Shown: positions 9,906 to 23,209 of the stretch, in pieces | How the letters are laid out: each line of letters starts with the position of its first letter | How positions within the stretch are numbered: position 1 is the first letter of the stretch | Origin: Apostichopus japonicus | Taxonomy: Eukaryota > Echinodermata > Holothuroidea > Aspidochirotida > Stichopodidae | Direction of reading: 5' to 3' | Length of the DNA stretch: 64,000 nucleotides | Assembly: GCF_037975245.1 (NCBI RefSeq) | Contig: NC_092567.1 | Span: 23,025,376-23,089,375, forward strand | Notes under the pieces: generated by a model | The model's input: only the letters and a program-made list of their open reading frames with translations | Told to the model about the DNA's origin: nothing | Database searches by the model: none | Translations under genes and position numbers: made by a program

Positions 9906-9994
9906 TTTGTAGAAGAATAACCTTGCCAAAAGTATTTCACATTTCTAGACATATCGCCCTCTCCCATTTAGATGCAATTCGTGCCAAGCAGTGA

Positions 9995-10222
9995 CTACAC
10001 ATGTAGCACTGGTATAAACGAACAATACCCCACAAACTAGCAACGAAAATATGATATGAACGAAGGGAAGAATGGAAAGGAGAATTCGGAGAAACTTGAA
10101 GCAGAATACAAGCGAAAATCGTCAATGTTGGTGATTGGAAACTCAAAACAAGATTTGACTAAAAATAACATGTAACCTATGTCACTCTCATGACCTCTGT
10201 CAACAACAATTTTGGCGCCAAA
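9995..10222 (+). promoter_or_regulatory. U3 promoter-like module
   Basis: The E-box is CACATG and the TATA box is weakened to TATAAAC (10013). The E2F palindrome is perfect at 10211-10222. Confidence 0.45.
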
Positions 10223-10383
10223 ATGGTATTTACTTCCGCCTGTGTATATGTACTGGTAATAAGAATTGATAACAAAAGCTTACAGGTGTGTGTCTGTGTT
10301 GGACCTTGCAAAAATCCGTAGATACACTTGGTTATCAAACTACCACTTTCACAGAGGAAACTATTTCATCAATATCGACAAAC

Positions 10384-10626
10384 ATGGGACGAAAAAAACG
10401 GAAAAAGTTAAAGAAGTCAAAGAGAAGAAATTGCCAGTTGGTGAGTAAACCTTTACTGTATAAACAGAGATCTGTTCAGCTGAGTTACAGCGTTCTTGTA
10501 ACAGGCGATCAGCTCGCATTCAGACAGGAAAGAGGCAAAGCTTGCATCTTGTTTATTACTACTAAATACACGTTTGCAGCATCCAGATATTTCCGAGGTC
10601 AAATGGTGAAGACTATTAACATGTAA
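10384..10626 (+). CDS. Basic peptide exon, U3 copy
   Basis: It differs at two residues in the basic stretch (W6R, R17C). The donor is intact, and the unspliced frame is 80 codons. Confidence 0.35.
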   Translation: MGRKKRKKLKKSKRRNCQLVSKPLLYKQRSVQLSYSVLVTGDQLAFRQERGKACILFITTKYTFAASRYFRGQMVKTINM

Positions 10627-12232
10627 ACTGTCTTAAAGAAAAATGTAAGCGATTCTCAATAGTGAGAAGAATTGTTGCCTGACTGGATACTGGTGGAAGC
10701 CTTAAAGGTAATGAAGGCTCCAGGGCCATGAGGGCCCAGGGCTTCACTCATGTAAAAGTGGAATCGTTAAGTAAATCTAAAATGTCAATATTAATCATAT
10801 TTGACACCCTTTGTCATGACTTAAAGAATTCCTGGAACTGTATCATTACAAATCTTTTGTTCTAAAGACTCATGTTATATGTGTACCTAGGATTTCTGAA
10901 TCATGTAACAGCAACATATCAAACAAGCAGACCAATTAACCACTACAGATTCTTCAAAGCTATCCCTTTATGATTTATTTCAGCAAAACAGATAAATGTT
11001 GATAAGCTACAGAAGGACAGCAACTGTGAGCAAAAGTCCATATATAGAAACACTTGACTAAATCGACTTGCACTTTACTACCATGTTCATGTGTGACAGT
11101 AGAAGCATAGTGCATTATTATGAACAACATATAAATCAAGAAAAAGCCCAGGAATGCTACTGTAATGTTCACCCAGTGTGGATTACTTTTGGATACACAA
11201 AATTCCTTTTCATTTACCAGAAGGAATGTAAACACAAGACTATGGCCTACCTATATTATATATATATATTATGCATTAGAAAGTAACACCCTTAATAACA
11301 TCCTAACCATGATTTTGAATCACACTTGTTTTGATGAAGCGCTGTTACTATTAATATACCTGCCGCTGCAAAGAGCTTGCTGGTTGCGACACAACAATCG
11401 GGGAGTTCCCTCGGAAACTATGAGGTAATTAGGAGACCACCTCATTGTGTAGAGTATTGTTAGTCAATCACGTTAAATGGACGCAAAGTAGGTATAGTCT
11501 TCAAGCGAAAAATATAAGTTAAGCTCAGTAATAGTAACTCCCAAAGTTGTAGTTCTCTCAAAACTGCAACTTTTCTTTGCAGAAAAAAATTATCCAATGC
11601 AAGTGCATCCAGAAACAGGTCAAGCCATGGGGACAATTATGTCACAAGGCACCCCTTTTTTCTGAAGTCTTCAAGTTTCTTTCAATATTCTTTGTCCCAG
11701 ATTTTCTTGTGTCACCTTATTGCCTAGGACTCCTCACCCCCCCCCCCCCCCCTTTACTCTTCCTTTGACTGCATATTCTGACCTCCCTCTGGTCAGGCCT
11801 TTCTAGATCCAAATAGATAAGAACACAAAAGATATTGTGAAAATTATTCTATCAGAGCCAAAACAGTTTAATAACAGCTACCACAAACATGTTACTCTCC
11901 TTTCAGATTAAACACAAACAGTTTAGATATAATTAGAAGGATTTAAGCTGTAACATTACATGAACCTACTCAACTGGATGTTAGAATCTGGCCAATTGTT
12001 GATAGAAAGTCATGCTTTAATTGCTAAACAATCTAATAAATCAATCAATAACAATAAAAGATAACTTGATTCCCTAAGAATTGCTAAAATGCTATCTCGG
12101 AAAGATGCGTGTTTGTGAAGGCTGGGATGGATTTGCAATACATATCTATTATATGTACCTAAGCCCTGCAAACACAGTAAGATTAAATGATGACTCAATG
12201 TTTTTATGACTTTAATTCTTGGTATATCATTG

Positions 12233-12318
12233 CACAAGGAACAGATAAGTCAACTAGAAATGAGGTTTTCAGGGCAGAAGTAGAAATTGAGTGGAATTTG
12301 GTTAATGGCAAGGATTAA
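12233..12318 (+). pseudogene. Exon G, U3 copy (acceptor lost)
   Basis: The acceptor CATAG is mutated to CATTG and exon F carries an in-frame TGA, although the donor GTAAGA is intact. Exon G itself is still open to a TAA after NGKD. Confidence 0.3.
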
Positions 12319-13677
12319 ATAAAAAAAGAAATGCATTTCTCTGAACTAATGGGTGCATTTCCTTTGCATGAATCCTAAAAAAAAAAAAACATTTCCTTTG
12401 GATATTTGCTCATGTCACTTTTCTGTGGCAACAGAAATAAAAAATGAGTAACTTTACTAATATATGGTAAAAATTTTGTTTTCACTTCAGACCCATAAAA
12501 GGGAATAAGAGTAAACTTATTGGGATATTCTACATGTTGACTCACTTCTCACCCTTTTTGTCTTGAATAATGTGATAGTCTATACTGTTATTTAACGTAA
12601 ACTTAATGTTTTACTTTCATTAACGTCTTTTCTCAATTGCCCATTTTACATTTTCCAAGAAGTCTTTTTTTTTTCCTAGTGAAAGATTGTTGTAACTTTG
12701 CCATGGAAGTGCTCACATCATTGGCTTCTGTCCTGCATGGATACTTTTCAATCAGTGATTGCCCTGTACATAGGTGTTAGACTATCACAGACTTAATTTG
12801 TCCATAATTTTTAAGTACAAATATTAAGTTCCCCAAGTACTTAAAATGACTAATTGATTTGGCCCTTCTTCACCTTAAAGATACTGTACCTAAATAAAGC
12901 AAACATATTGTTAGGCCTATGATCCACCTGAAAGGGAGTTTTACTGGCCAAAACCTGGTGTTGTATTCTCTAAACCTACACATCTCTCCTGCAGTTTACA
13001 TGTTGGTCATTCTTTGTCATTTTGCACCCAAAGAAAACACTTTAAATTGTCACAAAATTGTAACTTTTGTGGAAATTTAGCCTCAAAGTTACAATATTTA
13101 CTAATAGTTAAGAGTAAGTTTTCTGCACCACCCTACAAATGAGATTTCTCTCTGACATTTTGAATATCTTCTCTCCAACTTGTAAATTGTTTTGATTTTT
13201 TTTAAGGTTTTTTATTTGGAGGGGGGAGGGGCTCCTTCTGTTTGACTTTGGTATTTATTTTGATTTATGCTTTTCTACTGTGTACTAGTATAAATACTTC
13301 AGTAAATGCAACTCCAAGAAAATAAACCCATATGAAACAATGACAAAATGCTGTACTAAGTATTATTAATACAGAACGTACACGGAAGTAGCTACTTGCT
13401 ACCATGTGGTGATGTTGTATTATACTAGCATATTGTGTATTACTATTTGTATGTATATAGTTGTTTTACTCATTTAAACCACAACATAATTCTGTCCACA
13501 TAGGTTGATGTGATTGTGTTTATCATAGTTGTGTTAACAACCACACTCACCCCTCAATCTCAACATCCAAAAAGAAATAGAAAACAAGTTGAAACCAAAG
13601 AAGGCTATTTCACATTTCTAGAAAAATCGCCCTCTTGCTTTTAGATGCAATTCGTGCCACGCAGTGACTACACATGT

Positions 13678-13895
13678 AGCACTGGTATAAAAGAACACTA
13701 CCCCACAAACTAACAACGAAAATATGATATGAACGAAGCGAAGAATGGAAAGGAGAATTCGGAGAAACTTGAAGAACAATACAAGCGAAAATCGTCAATG
13801 TTGGTGATTGGCAACCCAAAACAAGATTTGACTAAAAATAACATGTAACCTATGTCACTCTCATGACCTCTGTCAACAACAATTTTGGCGCCAAA
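13678..13895 (+). promoter_or_regulatory. U4 promoter-like module
   Basis: CACATG E-box, TATAAAAG at 13686-13693, perfect E2F palindrome at 13884-13895. It is retained although the exon it would serve has been deleted. Confidence 0.45.
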
Positions 13896-14990
13896 ATGGT
13901 ATTTACTTCCGCCTGTGTATATGTACTGGTAATAAGAATTGATAACAAAAGCTTACAGGTGTGTGTGTGTCTGTGTTGGACCTTTGGTTTATTCTACATG
14001 TTGACTCACTTCTCACCCTTTGTGTCTTGAATATTGTGATAGTCTATGTTTCTGTACTGTTATTTAACGTATACTTGATGTTTAACTTTCATTATCGTCT
14101 TTTCTCAATTGCCCATTTGACATTTTCCAAGAAGTCTTCTTTTTTTTACCTTGTGAAAGATTGTTGTAACTTTGCCATTGATTCATCATTGGCTTCTGTC
14201 CTGCATGAATACCTATCAATCAGTGATTGACCTGTACATTAGTGTTAGACTATCACAAACTATTAAGTACCCCCACACACTCAAAATGAAAAATTTGGAA
14301 TGGGCCTTCATCATTTTAAAGATACTGATATAAAACAACCATATTGTAAGGCCTATCATCCACTAGAAGGGGAGTTTTACTGGTCCAAACTTGGTATTGT
14401 ATTTTCCAAGCCTAGATACATCTCTCCTGCAGTTTACATGTTGGTCATTCTTTGTCATTTTGCTCACATTAAGAAAAAAACACTTTAAATTGTCACAAAA
14501 TTGTAACTTTTGTGGAAATTCACCTCAAAGTAATACAATATTTACTAATAGTTAAGAGTAAGTTTTCTCTCTGAAATTTTGAAGATCTACTCTCCAATTT
14601 GTAAATTTTTGTCTATATATATTTTTTGATGTTTTCTTTATTGGAGTGGGGGAGTGGGGGAGGGGGGAGGTGCTCCCTTCTGTTTTACTTTGGTATATAT
14701 TTGATTGATGCACTTCTACTGTGTAGTGTACCTTTGAGAATAAATACTTCTGTAAATGCAACTACAAGACAGCAAACCCATATGAAGCACTGACAAAATG
14801 CTGTACTAAGTATGATTAATGCAGAGCGTACACGGAAGTAGCTACTAGCTACCATGTGGTGATGTTGTCTGATACTACTGTAGCAATTTGTGTATTACTA
14901 TTTGTATATAGTTGTTTAACTCATTTAAATTAAACCACAGCATAATTCTGTCTGCATATGTTGATGTGATTGTGTATATCATAGGTGTGG

Positions 14991-17617
14991 CTTATTAAAG
15001 TCAACAGACACATATTTTCAACTGTTCACATGTCAGGCCTAGAATTTTTACAAATTTAGCCAATTGCAACAAAAAATGCAAGTGCTTTAAGGAATTCTCT
15101 GGTGGAAGATTTTGATACATTGTTCTTGTAGTTATTATTTTTCTCTTTCTAACCATGTAAAAATTGTCCCCATTCGAAGGTTTCTTCTTGTAGAAATCTG
15201 GTTTTCAAATTCACAAGTTTCTCACCAAAAGTACCGTTTGTTCGAACACTTCAATATGGTGAGTGACGCAGTGCTGGCAAATAGGCAAAACAGGCCACTT
15301 GAAGTTAGCACTCCCATTTCCGCAGCAATACACTCTCACGTGTACACGCACAGGTGATTGCCTATTATATATAACGTAGATATCGCGAGTTTATATCCTA
15401 CTGTAACATGCCCAGTTGGTCTACGTATAGCATTGCATATAATATACTCTCACACTCAAACCACAGTTCATAAACTGTTCTTCCAAATCGCTGAAATATA
15501 ATTCACGGATCAAATTTACAGTAAAAAGAAACTTGAAAAGTATTCGGAACACCGAAAGATGAAACTTGGCGGAATCAATGTCGGAGCAGAAAGTAGTACC
15601 GGGAAGCATGGGCTTCGCAGAACTGTCTGATTGTAAACGTTAGAGTAGCCTACATGCGAACATTCTTCGCGTTGGAGCTGGATAGCGCGATGTATAAACA
15701 ACAAAGAGTCCGCTGTTAAAACTTATCTTGTGTTACACAAAGACCACAAAACCACCGATCTACTACATATATGGCGGCTTAAGGGGTTTTTGAAAACATA
15801 TCTAATTTATAAGAAATTTCACCAAAAATCAAGGAAGAAATTAATCTGTATACAAACAGGGTTTTTGTTGTGGTTACTGTAGGTACTGTACGGAGCGTGG
15901 GTTATGTCACAATCTGCATTAGCGTAGATGACATCACGTTCTGTACTGTTCAAATCATATTGGAAGTGTCCATCCTTAACGATTAAAAATCTTTTCTCTG
16001 TCAAACGCAATATTAGCGTTCTCATACTTTGACAACATGTTTGGAAAATTATTTATCATTTTTTAAGGTAACTTCTTTGGGCCACCAGACAATCCTTTTA
16101 AGAAATCTGCTGGCCCAAATCAAGTTCTTACTGGCATTTTCCTTCTTTACAACACACATCAGATACTGTAAAGGCCATTGAGATCAGCCTAATAATATTT
16201 GGATGCTAATTATAAGCATTAACAGAGGGCTTGTGTTAGGTAAGGATATCATTCTCATTCTTTGTGTGACGATTTTAACGGACTAAACACGTGTCTAAGG
16301 TCATAATGTCTACTGGCAGAAAGTTCCCTGTCTCTTTTCTAAACAATTCTCTCAAAAAGATGCTTTCCTATTTTGGCATTACATTAGTCCTGTGGACAGG
16401 GGCATCAATCCCAACTGACAAGTAGGGGGGGGACATACATGACTGAACATGGATAAAACTGAAGGAGTGTATGCTAAGGGCACACCGCGAGCGCCTTGGA
16501 GCAAAGCCTGAAACTTAAACAAGAAAAAGGAAACATTTTTAAACTTTGAATACAAGAATAAAATAGTCTTGTTATTCAGATGTCAACAAAATCTTGTACA
16601 CATATGGTATCATAAGTACATTTAAAAAGCCATGTTGGGTGGACAGGTGGAGTTATTTAAAACTTTAAAAACAAATAAAGTAAAGTATAATCTTCCAATC
16701 ATTTTTTGTTACTCCTTTGCAGGCCTCCAGGCCAGAGACTCTTATACAGTGTACAGTTTTAGCCTTTAAAAGTGAACCAGTTTGTGTGTAGGAATTGATG
16801 TATAGATATATTCCACTTGGGGCTAATCTTCAGAGTAAAGCTGGAGTAGTGCTACAGACGTGTACAGAATCCTGACAGGTGGGGTCGTGGGGGTCAAGTG
16901 AGATGAGGGTTTGTCTAGCCATGGCTTAGAGTTTGGAACCTTAACAAGTTTTACTGGGGAATTAAGTACAGTAGAAGTAGGCAATCTTTGAGATTTTAGG
17001 GTGTGACTAGGAGTAGTGAAGAGACCTTCAGAGAGGAAGGAATTAATCAATAAAAGCTAATACAGAGAGCAAGAGAAAATTTTCCTGTCTATTTTTTAAT
17101 GTCATTCTCGGCCTCGAGAACATTGGGTATCTGAACACATTCACGTTATCTCTCCTAACTTGAATCTGCCAATGAAACATTAATCACTACTTATCTCATA
17201 GCACAATGTTTAAGCTCAATTTATGAGATACACAAGTCATTATGAGCCTAATCGGCCTAGAGCCTACAAGAGTCAGTCACTAAATGGTGAGTGGGGGGTG
17301 GGGGGAGAGGTTGGCATTTGATATTGTCTCTCATCCTTCAGAAAGTGAGGGGACATGTTCCCCTGTGTCCCCAATGATTGAAGCCCATGCTTGTGGAAGA
17401 TCTGTAATATCTATACCATGTAGTATTTCTTAGTTAATTTCAGTTCAAACACCAACACTTGATCATCTAGGGTTACAAGGCTTTTAGTTTTGCAGATCTA
17501 TGTAACTTGGCCTTACTCTTTTCCATTTAAGATTCTGGGCAAAAATTTCTTGCCAGAAAGTTGTTCCTGTGAAACAAAATATCATCTGTGACAATCCTTC
17601 ATCAAATTGAGGTATAA
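14991..17617 (+). repeat. Segment L, copy 1 (complete, about 2.6 kb)
   Basis: The block is inserted between the conserved ATAGKTGTGG and the AACCACACTCACCCC stretch that are adjacent in ordinary units. It contains plus-strand open stretches (15112-15357, and an acceptor-preceded KKKLEKYSEHRKMKLGG near 15518). Minus-strand open stretches lie at 15819-16025 and 16823-17050. A G-run lies near 17290 and another near 16424. It may be captured flanking DNA or the ancestral state from which short units lost it. Confidence 0.8.
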
Positions 17618-17745
17618 AACCACACTCACCCCTCCATCCCAACACCTAAAAGAAACAAAAAACAAGTTGAAACCAAAATAGGTTATTTCACGTTTCTAGA
17701 AATATTACCCTCTCCCTTTTAGATGCAATTCGTGCCAAGCAGTGG

Positions 17746-17983
17746 CTACACGTGTAGCACTGGTATAAAAGAAGAATACCCCACAAACTAACAACGAAAA
17801 TATGATATGAACGAAAGGAAGAATGGAAGGAGAATTCGGAGAAACTTGAAGAACAATACAAGCGAAAATCTTCAATGTTCGCGATTGTAAACACGAAACA
17901 AGATCTGACTTAAATTAACATGTAACCTACGTCCCTGGACAATTGTCTCATTCCCGCTGTCACACAACGATTTTGTCGCCAAA
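17746..17983 (+). promoter_or_regulatory. U5 promoter-like module
   Basis: CACGTG palindrome at 17746-17757 and TATAAAAG at 17764-17771. The E2F site is mutated as in U2 (17972-17983). Confidence 0.45.
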
Positions 17984-18143
17984 ATGGTATTTACTTCCGC
18001 CTGTGTATATGTACTGGTAATAAGAATTGATAACAAAGGCTTACAGGTGTGTGTCTGTGTTGGACCTTGCAAAAATCCACAATACACTTGGTTATCAAAC
18101 TACCACTTTCACAGAGGAAACTGTTTCATCAATATCGACAAAC

Positions 18144-18422
18144 ATGGGACGAAAAAAATGGAAAAAGTTAAAGAAGTCAAAGAGAAGAAATCGCCAGTTG
18201 GTGAGTAAACCTTTACTGTATAAACAGAGATCTGTTCAGCTGAATTACAGCGTTCTAGTAACAGGCGATCAGCTCGCATTCAGACAGGAAAGAGGCAAAG
18301 CTTGCATCTTGTTTATTACTACTACATACACGTTTGCAGAATCGAGATATTTCCGAGGTCAAATGGTGAAGACTATTAACATGTACACTGTCTTAAAGAA
18401 AAATGTCAGCAATTCTCAATAG
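18144..18422 (+). CDS. Basic peptide exon, U5 copy
   Basis: The basic stretch is identical to U1. The unspliced frame runs 92 codons because TAA is replaced by TAC after ...KTINM, as also seen (with TTA) in U1, U8 and U9. Donor and TTTGCAG acceptor are present. Confidence 0.35.
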   Translation: MGRKKWKKLKKSKRRNRQLVSKPLLYKQRSVQLNYSVLVTGDQLAFRQERGKACILFITTTYTFAESRYFRGQMVKTINMYTVLKKNVSNSQ

Positions 18423-19852
18423 TGAGAAGAATTGTTGCCTGACTGGATAATGGTGGAAGCCTCAAAGGTAATGAAGGCTCCAGGGCCATGAAGGGCCACA
18501 AGGCCCAGGGCTTCACTCATGTAAAAGTGGAATCGTTAAGTAAATCAAATATGTAAATATTAATCATATTTGACACCCTTTGTCGAGACTAAAAGAATTC
18601 ATGGAACTGTATCATTACAACTATTGTGTTCTCAAGACACATGTTACATATGTGTACCTAGGATTTCTGAATCATGTTACAGCAACATATCAAACAAGAA
18701 GACCAATTTACCACTACAGATTCTTCAAAATTATCCCCTTAAGATTTATTTCAGCAAAACAGATAAATGTTGATAAGCTACAGAAGGACAGCAACTGTGA
18801 GCAAAAGTCCATTACTAGAAACACTTGACTAAATGGACTTGCACTTCCCATGTTCATCTATGACAGTAGAAGCATAGTGAATTATTTTGTGCAACATATA
18901 AATCAAAGAAGCCCAGGAATGTTACTGTTATGTTCACCTAGTGTGGGTTACTTTTTAGTACACAAAATTCCTTTCCATTTACCAGAAGGAATGCAAACAC
19001 AAGACTATGGCCTACCTGTATTATATATATATTATGCATTAAAAATCAACGCCCTTAATAACATCCTAACCATGATATTGAATCACACTTGTTTTGATGA
19101 AGCGCTGTTACTGTTAATATACCTGAGGCTGCAAAATGCTTGTTGGTTGCGACACAACAATCGGGGAGTTCCCTCGTTGCGGAAACTATGAGGTAATTAG
19201 GAGACCACCTCATTGTGTAGTATTGTTAGTCAATCACGTTAAATGGACGCAAAGTAAGTTTATTCTTGTAGCGAAATATATTAGAAAGGTCCGTAAGAGT
19301 AATTACCAAACTTCTTGTTCTCTCAAAACCGCTACTTTTCTCTGCAGCATAAAATTAATCCAATGCAAGGGCATCCAGAACCAGGTCAAGCCATGGGACA
19401 ATTATGTTACAAGGCATCCCTTTTTTCTGAAGTCTTCATTTTTCCTTAATTATTCTATAACCCAGATTTCCTTGTGTCCCCTAATTGACCAGGAGTCCTC
19501 AACCCTCCCCCCACCCCACTTCTCCTCCTTTGACTGTATATCCTGACCTCCCTCTGGTCAGGCCTTTCTAGATCCAAATAGACAAGAACACAAAAGATAT
19601 TGTGAAAATTATTCTATCAGAGCCAAAACAGTTTTTTAACAGCTACCACAAACGTGTTAATCTCCTTTCAGATTTAAACACAAACAGATTAGATATGATT
19701 AGAAGGATTTCAGCTGTAACATTACATGAACTTACTCAACTGGATGTAAAAATCTGGCCAATTGTTGATAGAAAGTCATGCTTTAATTGCTAAATAATCT
19801 AAGTATCACTCACTAACATTAAAGGATAACAAGATGCCCTAAGAATTGCTCA

Positions 19853-20112
19853 AATGCTATCTCAGAAAGATGAACGTTTGTGGAGGCTGAGAAGGATTTG
19901 CAATACATATCTATTACATGTACCTAAACCCTGCAAACACAGTCAGATTAAATGATGACTCCATGTGTTTATGTCTTTTCATTCTTCGTAGCATAGCACA
20001 GGGACAAAATAAGTCAACTAAAAATGAGGTTTTGAGGGCAGAAGAGGAAATTGAGTGGAATTTGGTTGACGGCAAAAGTAGATCAAAAAGGAAATGCATT
20101 TCCCTGAACTAA
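19853..20112 (+). CDS. Exons F+G, U5 copy
   Basis: Exon F (from 19853) reads MLSQKDERLWRLRRICNTY and on to PCKH. The donor has become GTCAGA, so splicing is uncertain. Exon G (19997-20112) is full length at 116 nt with a good pyrimidine-rich TTCTTCGTAG/CATAG acceptor pair, and ends ...SRSKRKCISLN. The frame is also open without splicing from 19918, back through the would-be intron. Confidence 0.35.
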
Positions 20113-21126
20113 TGGGTGCATTTCCTTTGCTTGCATCCTTAAAAAAAAAAAAAAATTAAATCATTTCCTATGGATATTTGCTCATGTCAATTTTCTGTGG
20201 CAACAGAATTGAAAATTGAGTAATTTCACTAATTTGTGATGAAAATTTTATATTCACTTCAGACCCATAAAAGGAAAATAAGAGTTAACTTATTGGAATA
20301 TTCTACATGTTGACTCACTTCTCACCCTTTTTGTCTTGAATATTATGATAGTCTATCTTTCTGTACTGTTATTTAACATATATACTTAATGTTTAACTTT
20401 CATTATTGTCTTTTCTCAATTGCCCATTTTACATTTTCCAAGAAGTACTTTTTTTTCCCTTGTGAAAGATTGTTGTAACTTTGCCATTGATTCATCATTG
20501 GCTTCTGTCCTGCATGAATACTTATTAATCAGTGATTGCCCTGTACATAGGTGTTAGACTATCACAGACTTAATTTGTCCACAAGTTTTAAGTACAACTA
20601 TTAAGTACCCCCAAATACTTAAAAAGAAAATTGGAATGGGCCTTCATCACTTTAAAAGTTATTGAAATAAAACAAGCTCATTGTTACTATGAGCTACCCA
20701 AAAGGGAGTTTTACTGGCCCAAACCTGGTGTTGTATTCTCTAAACTTACACATCTCACCTGCAGTATACATATTGGTCATTCTTTGCTATTTTGCAAACA
20801 CAAAAAAAAACACTTTAAATTGTCGCCAAAAATTTCCCTTTCGTCTACCTAAAGGAATGCATGCGCAAGTCATACAAGTATTATATATAATTCCTGCATA
20901 AATTATCAAACCACGCTTGTAAACCATGAGTTAAGTATGACCTTGGATCAAATTTGTTGTGTGCCTATAAAGTATACCCGCGATTGTCAAACACTCGCGA
21001 GTTGCAACACAACGATCGGGGAGTTCCCTGAATTTGTTTTGTAAGAGCATAACCTTGCCAAAAGTATTTCACATTTCTAGACATATTGCCCTCTCCAATT
21101 TAGATGCAATTCGTGCCAAGCAGTGA

Positions 21127-21354
21127 CTACACGTGTAGCACTGGTATAAAAGAAAAATACCCCACGAACTAACAACGAAAATATGATATGAACGAAGGGA
21201 TGAATGGAAAGGAGAATTCGGAGAAACTTGAAGCAGAATACAAGCGAAAATCGTCAATATTGGTGATTGGAAACATAAAATAAGATCTGTCTATAAATAA
21301 CTTGTAACCTATGTCACTCTCATGACCTCTGTCAACAACGATTTTGGCGCCAAA
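21127..21354 (+). promoter_or_regulatory. U6 promoter-like module
   Basis: CACGTG palindrome, TATAAAAG at 21145-21152 and perfect E2F palindrome at 21343-21354. Confidence 0.5.
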
Positions 21355-21514
21355 ATGGTATTTACTTCCGCCTGTGTATATGTACTGGTATTAAGAATTG
21401 ATAACAAAAGCTTACAAGTGTGTGTCTGGGTTGGACCTTGCAAAAATCCGCAGACACACTTGGTTATCAAACTACCACTTTCATAGAGGAAACCCTTCAT
21501 CAATATCGACAAAC

Positions 21515-21760
21515 ATGGGACGAAAAAGATGGAAAAAGTTAAAGAAGTCAAAGAGAAGAAATCGCCAGTTGGTGAGTAAACCTTTACTGTATAAACAGAG
21601 ATCTGTTCAGCTGAGTTACAGCGTTCTTGTAACAGGCGATCAGCTCGCATTCAGACAGGAAAGAGGCAAAGCTTGCATCTTGTTTATTACTACAACTAAA
21701 TACACGTTTGCAGAATCGAGATATTTCCGAGGTCAAATGGTGAAGATTATTAACATGTAA
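21515..21760 (+). CDS. Basic peptide exon, U6 copy
   Basis: W6 is kept and K5 is replaced by R. A 3-nt in-frame insertion (an extra Thr codon) lies in the part that would be intronic if the GTGAGT donor is used. The unspliced frame is 81 codons. Confidence 0.35.
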   Translation: MGRKRWKKLKKSKRRNRQLVSKPLLYKQRSVQLSYSVLVTGDQLAFRQERGKACILFITTTKYTFAESRYFRGQMVKIINM

Positions 21761-23209
21761 ACTGTCTTAAAGAGAAATGTCAGGTATTCTCAAAAGAGAG
21801 AAGAATTGTTGCCTGACTGGATAACAGTGGAAGCCTTAAAGGTAATGAAGGCTCCAGGGCCATGAAGGCCCAGGGCTTCACTCATGTAAAAGTGGAATCG
21901 TTAAGTAAATCTAAAATGTCAATATTAATAATATTTGACACCCTATGTCATGACTAAAAGAATTCCTGGAACTGTATCATGACAAATATTGTGTTCTCAA
22001 GACTCATGTTATATGTGTACCTAGGATTTCTGAATCATGTTACAGCAACATATCAAACAAGCAGACCAAATTAACACTACAGATTCTTAAAAACTATCCC
22101 CTTTAGATTTATTTCAGCAAAACAGATAAATGTTGATAAGCTACAGAAGGACAGCAACTGTGAGCAAAAGTCCATTACTAGAAACACTTGACTAAATCAA
22201 CTTGCACTTCCCATGTTCATGTGTGACAGTAGAAGCATAGTGCATTAGTTTGTACAAAATATAAATCATTGAAGAAGCCCAGGAATGTTACTGTTCACGC
22301 AGTGTGGGTTACTTTTTAGTACACAAAATTCCTTTTCATTTACCAGAAGGAATGCAAACACAAGTTTATGGCCTAACTATATTATATATATGATGCATTA
22401 AAAAGCAACGCCCTTAATAACATCCTAACCATGATATTGAATCACACTTGTTTTGATGAAGCGCTGTTACTATTAATAAACCCGCGGCTGCAAACAGCTT
22501 GATGGTTGCAACACAACAATCGGGGAGTTCCCCGATTGAGGTAATTACGAGGTCATTAAGAGACCACCTCGTTTTGCAGTAATGTTAGTCAATCACGTAT
22601 AATGGACGCAAAGTAGGTTTATTTTTGAAGCGAAAAATATTAGAAATGTCCGTAAGAGTAATTACTAAAATTGTTGTTCTCTCAAAACCACTACTTTTCT
22701 TTGTAGCATAAAATGAATCCAATGCAAGGGCATCCAGAACCAGGTCAGGCCATAGGGACAATTATGTCACAAGGCATCCCTTTTTTCTGAAGTCTTGATG
22801 TTTCCTTAAGTATTCTTTATCCCAGATTTCCTTGTGTCCCCTAATTGACCAGGACTCCTCAACCCCCCCCCCATTACTCCTCCCTTGACTGCATATTCTG
22901 ACCTCCCTCTGGTCAGGCCTTTCTAGATCCAAATAGACAAGAACACAACATGTATTGTGAAATTATTCTATCAGAGTCAAAACAGTTTTATAATAGCTAC
23001 CACAAACGTGTTAATTTCTTTTCAGATTAATAAGCACAAATAGTTTAGATATGATTAGAAGGATTTAAGCTGTAACATTACATGAACTTACTCAACTGGA
23101 TGTAAGAATCTGGCCAATTGTTGATAGAAAGTCATGCTTTAATTGCTAAATAATCTAAGTATCACTCACTAACATTAAAGGATAACAAGATGCCCTAAGA
23201 ATTGCTCAA

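Larger units (their letters stand above)
6510..9929 (+). repeat. Unit U2 (about 3.42 kb, short tail class)
   Basis: The E2F site is mutated (TTTGTCGCCAAA) and the small upstream ORF is frameshifted. The C-run is 8317-8328. The tail is the short class: the G-run block is replaced by a segment (about 9566-9929) that contains a second, diverged copy of the hairpin element. A 71-bp insertion with a CATA-repeat tail is unique to this copy. Confidence 0.85.
9930..13602 (+). repeat. Unit U3 (about 3.67 kb)
   Basis: The TATA box is altered to TATAAAC, while the E2F palindrome is perfect. From about 10855 to 11570 it is nearly identical to U2 at an offset of about 3418. The C-run is 16 bases (11737-11752), the same length as in U7. 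The 3' end is the G-run tail class (G-rich stretch near 13219-13235). Confidence 0.85.
13603..17679 (+). repeat. Unit U4 (internally deleted, carries segment L)
   Basis: The promoter module is intact, but sequence jumps near 13984 from just upstream of the basic exon straight into the late body (the part that follows exon H in other units). About 2.9 kb, including the basic exon and the C-run, is missing. The tail has the G-rich block (14646-14672) and a full copy of segment L (14991-17617). Confidence 0.85.
17680..21061 (+). repeat. Unit U5 (about 3.38 kb, short tail class)
   Basis: CACGTG E-box and TATA box are intact, the E2F site is mutated to TTTGTCGCCAAA, and the small upstream ORF is frameshifted. 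The basic exon is intact. The late body around 19750-20100 is almost identical to U6 at an offset of about 3356. It ends in the short tail with the second hairpin-element copy. Confidence 0.85.

Noticed and set aside
19602-19793. Protein-like block ending VDRKSCFNC as a conserved exon
   Set aside because: In U5 it is open for 63 codons, but nearly all other copies carry TAA or TAG in place of TCA just before the well-read part, so conservation does not support it.
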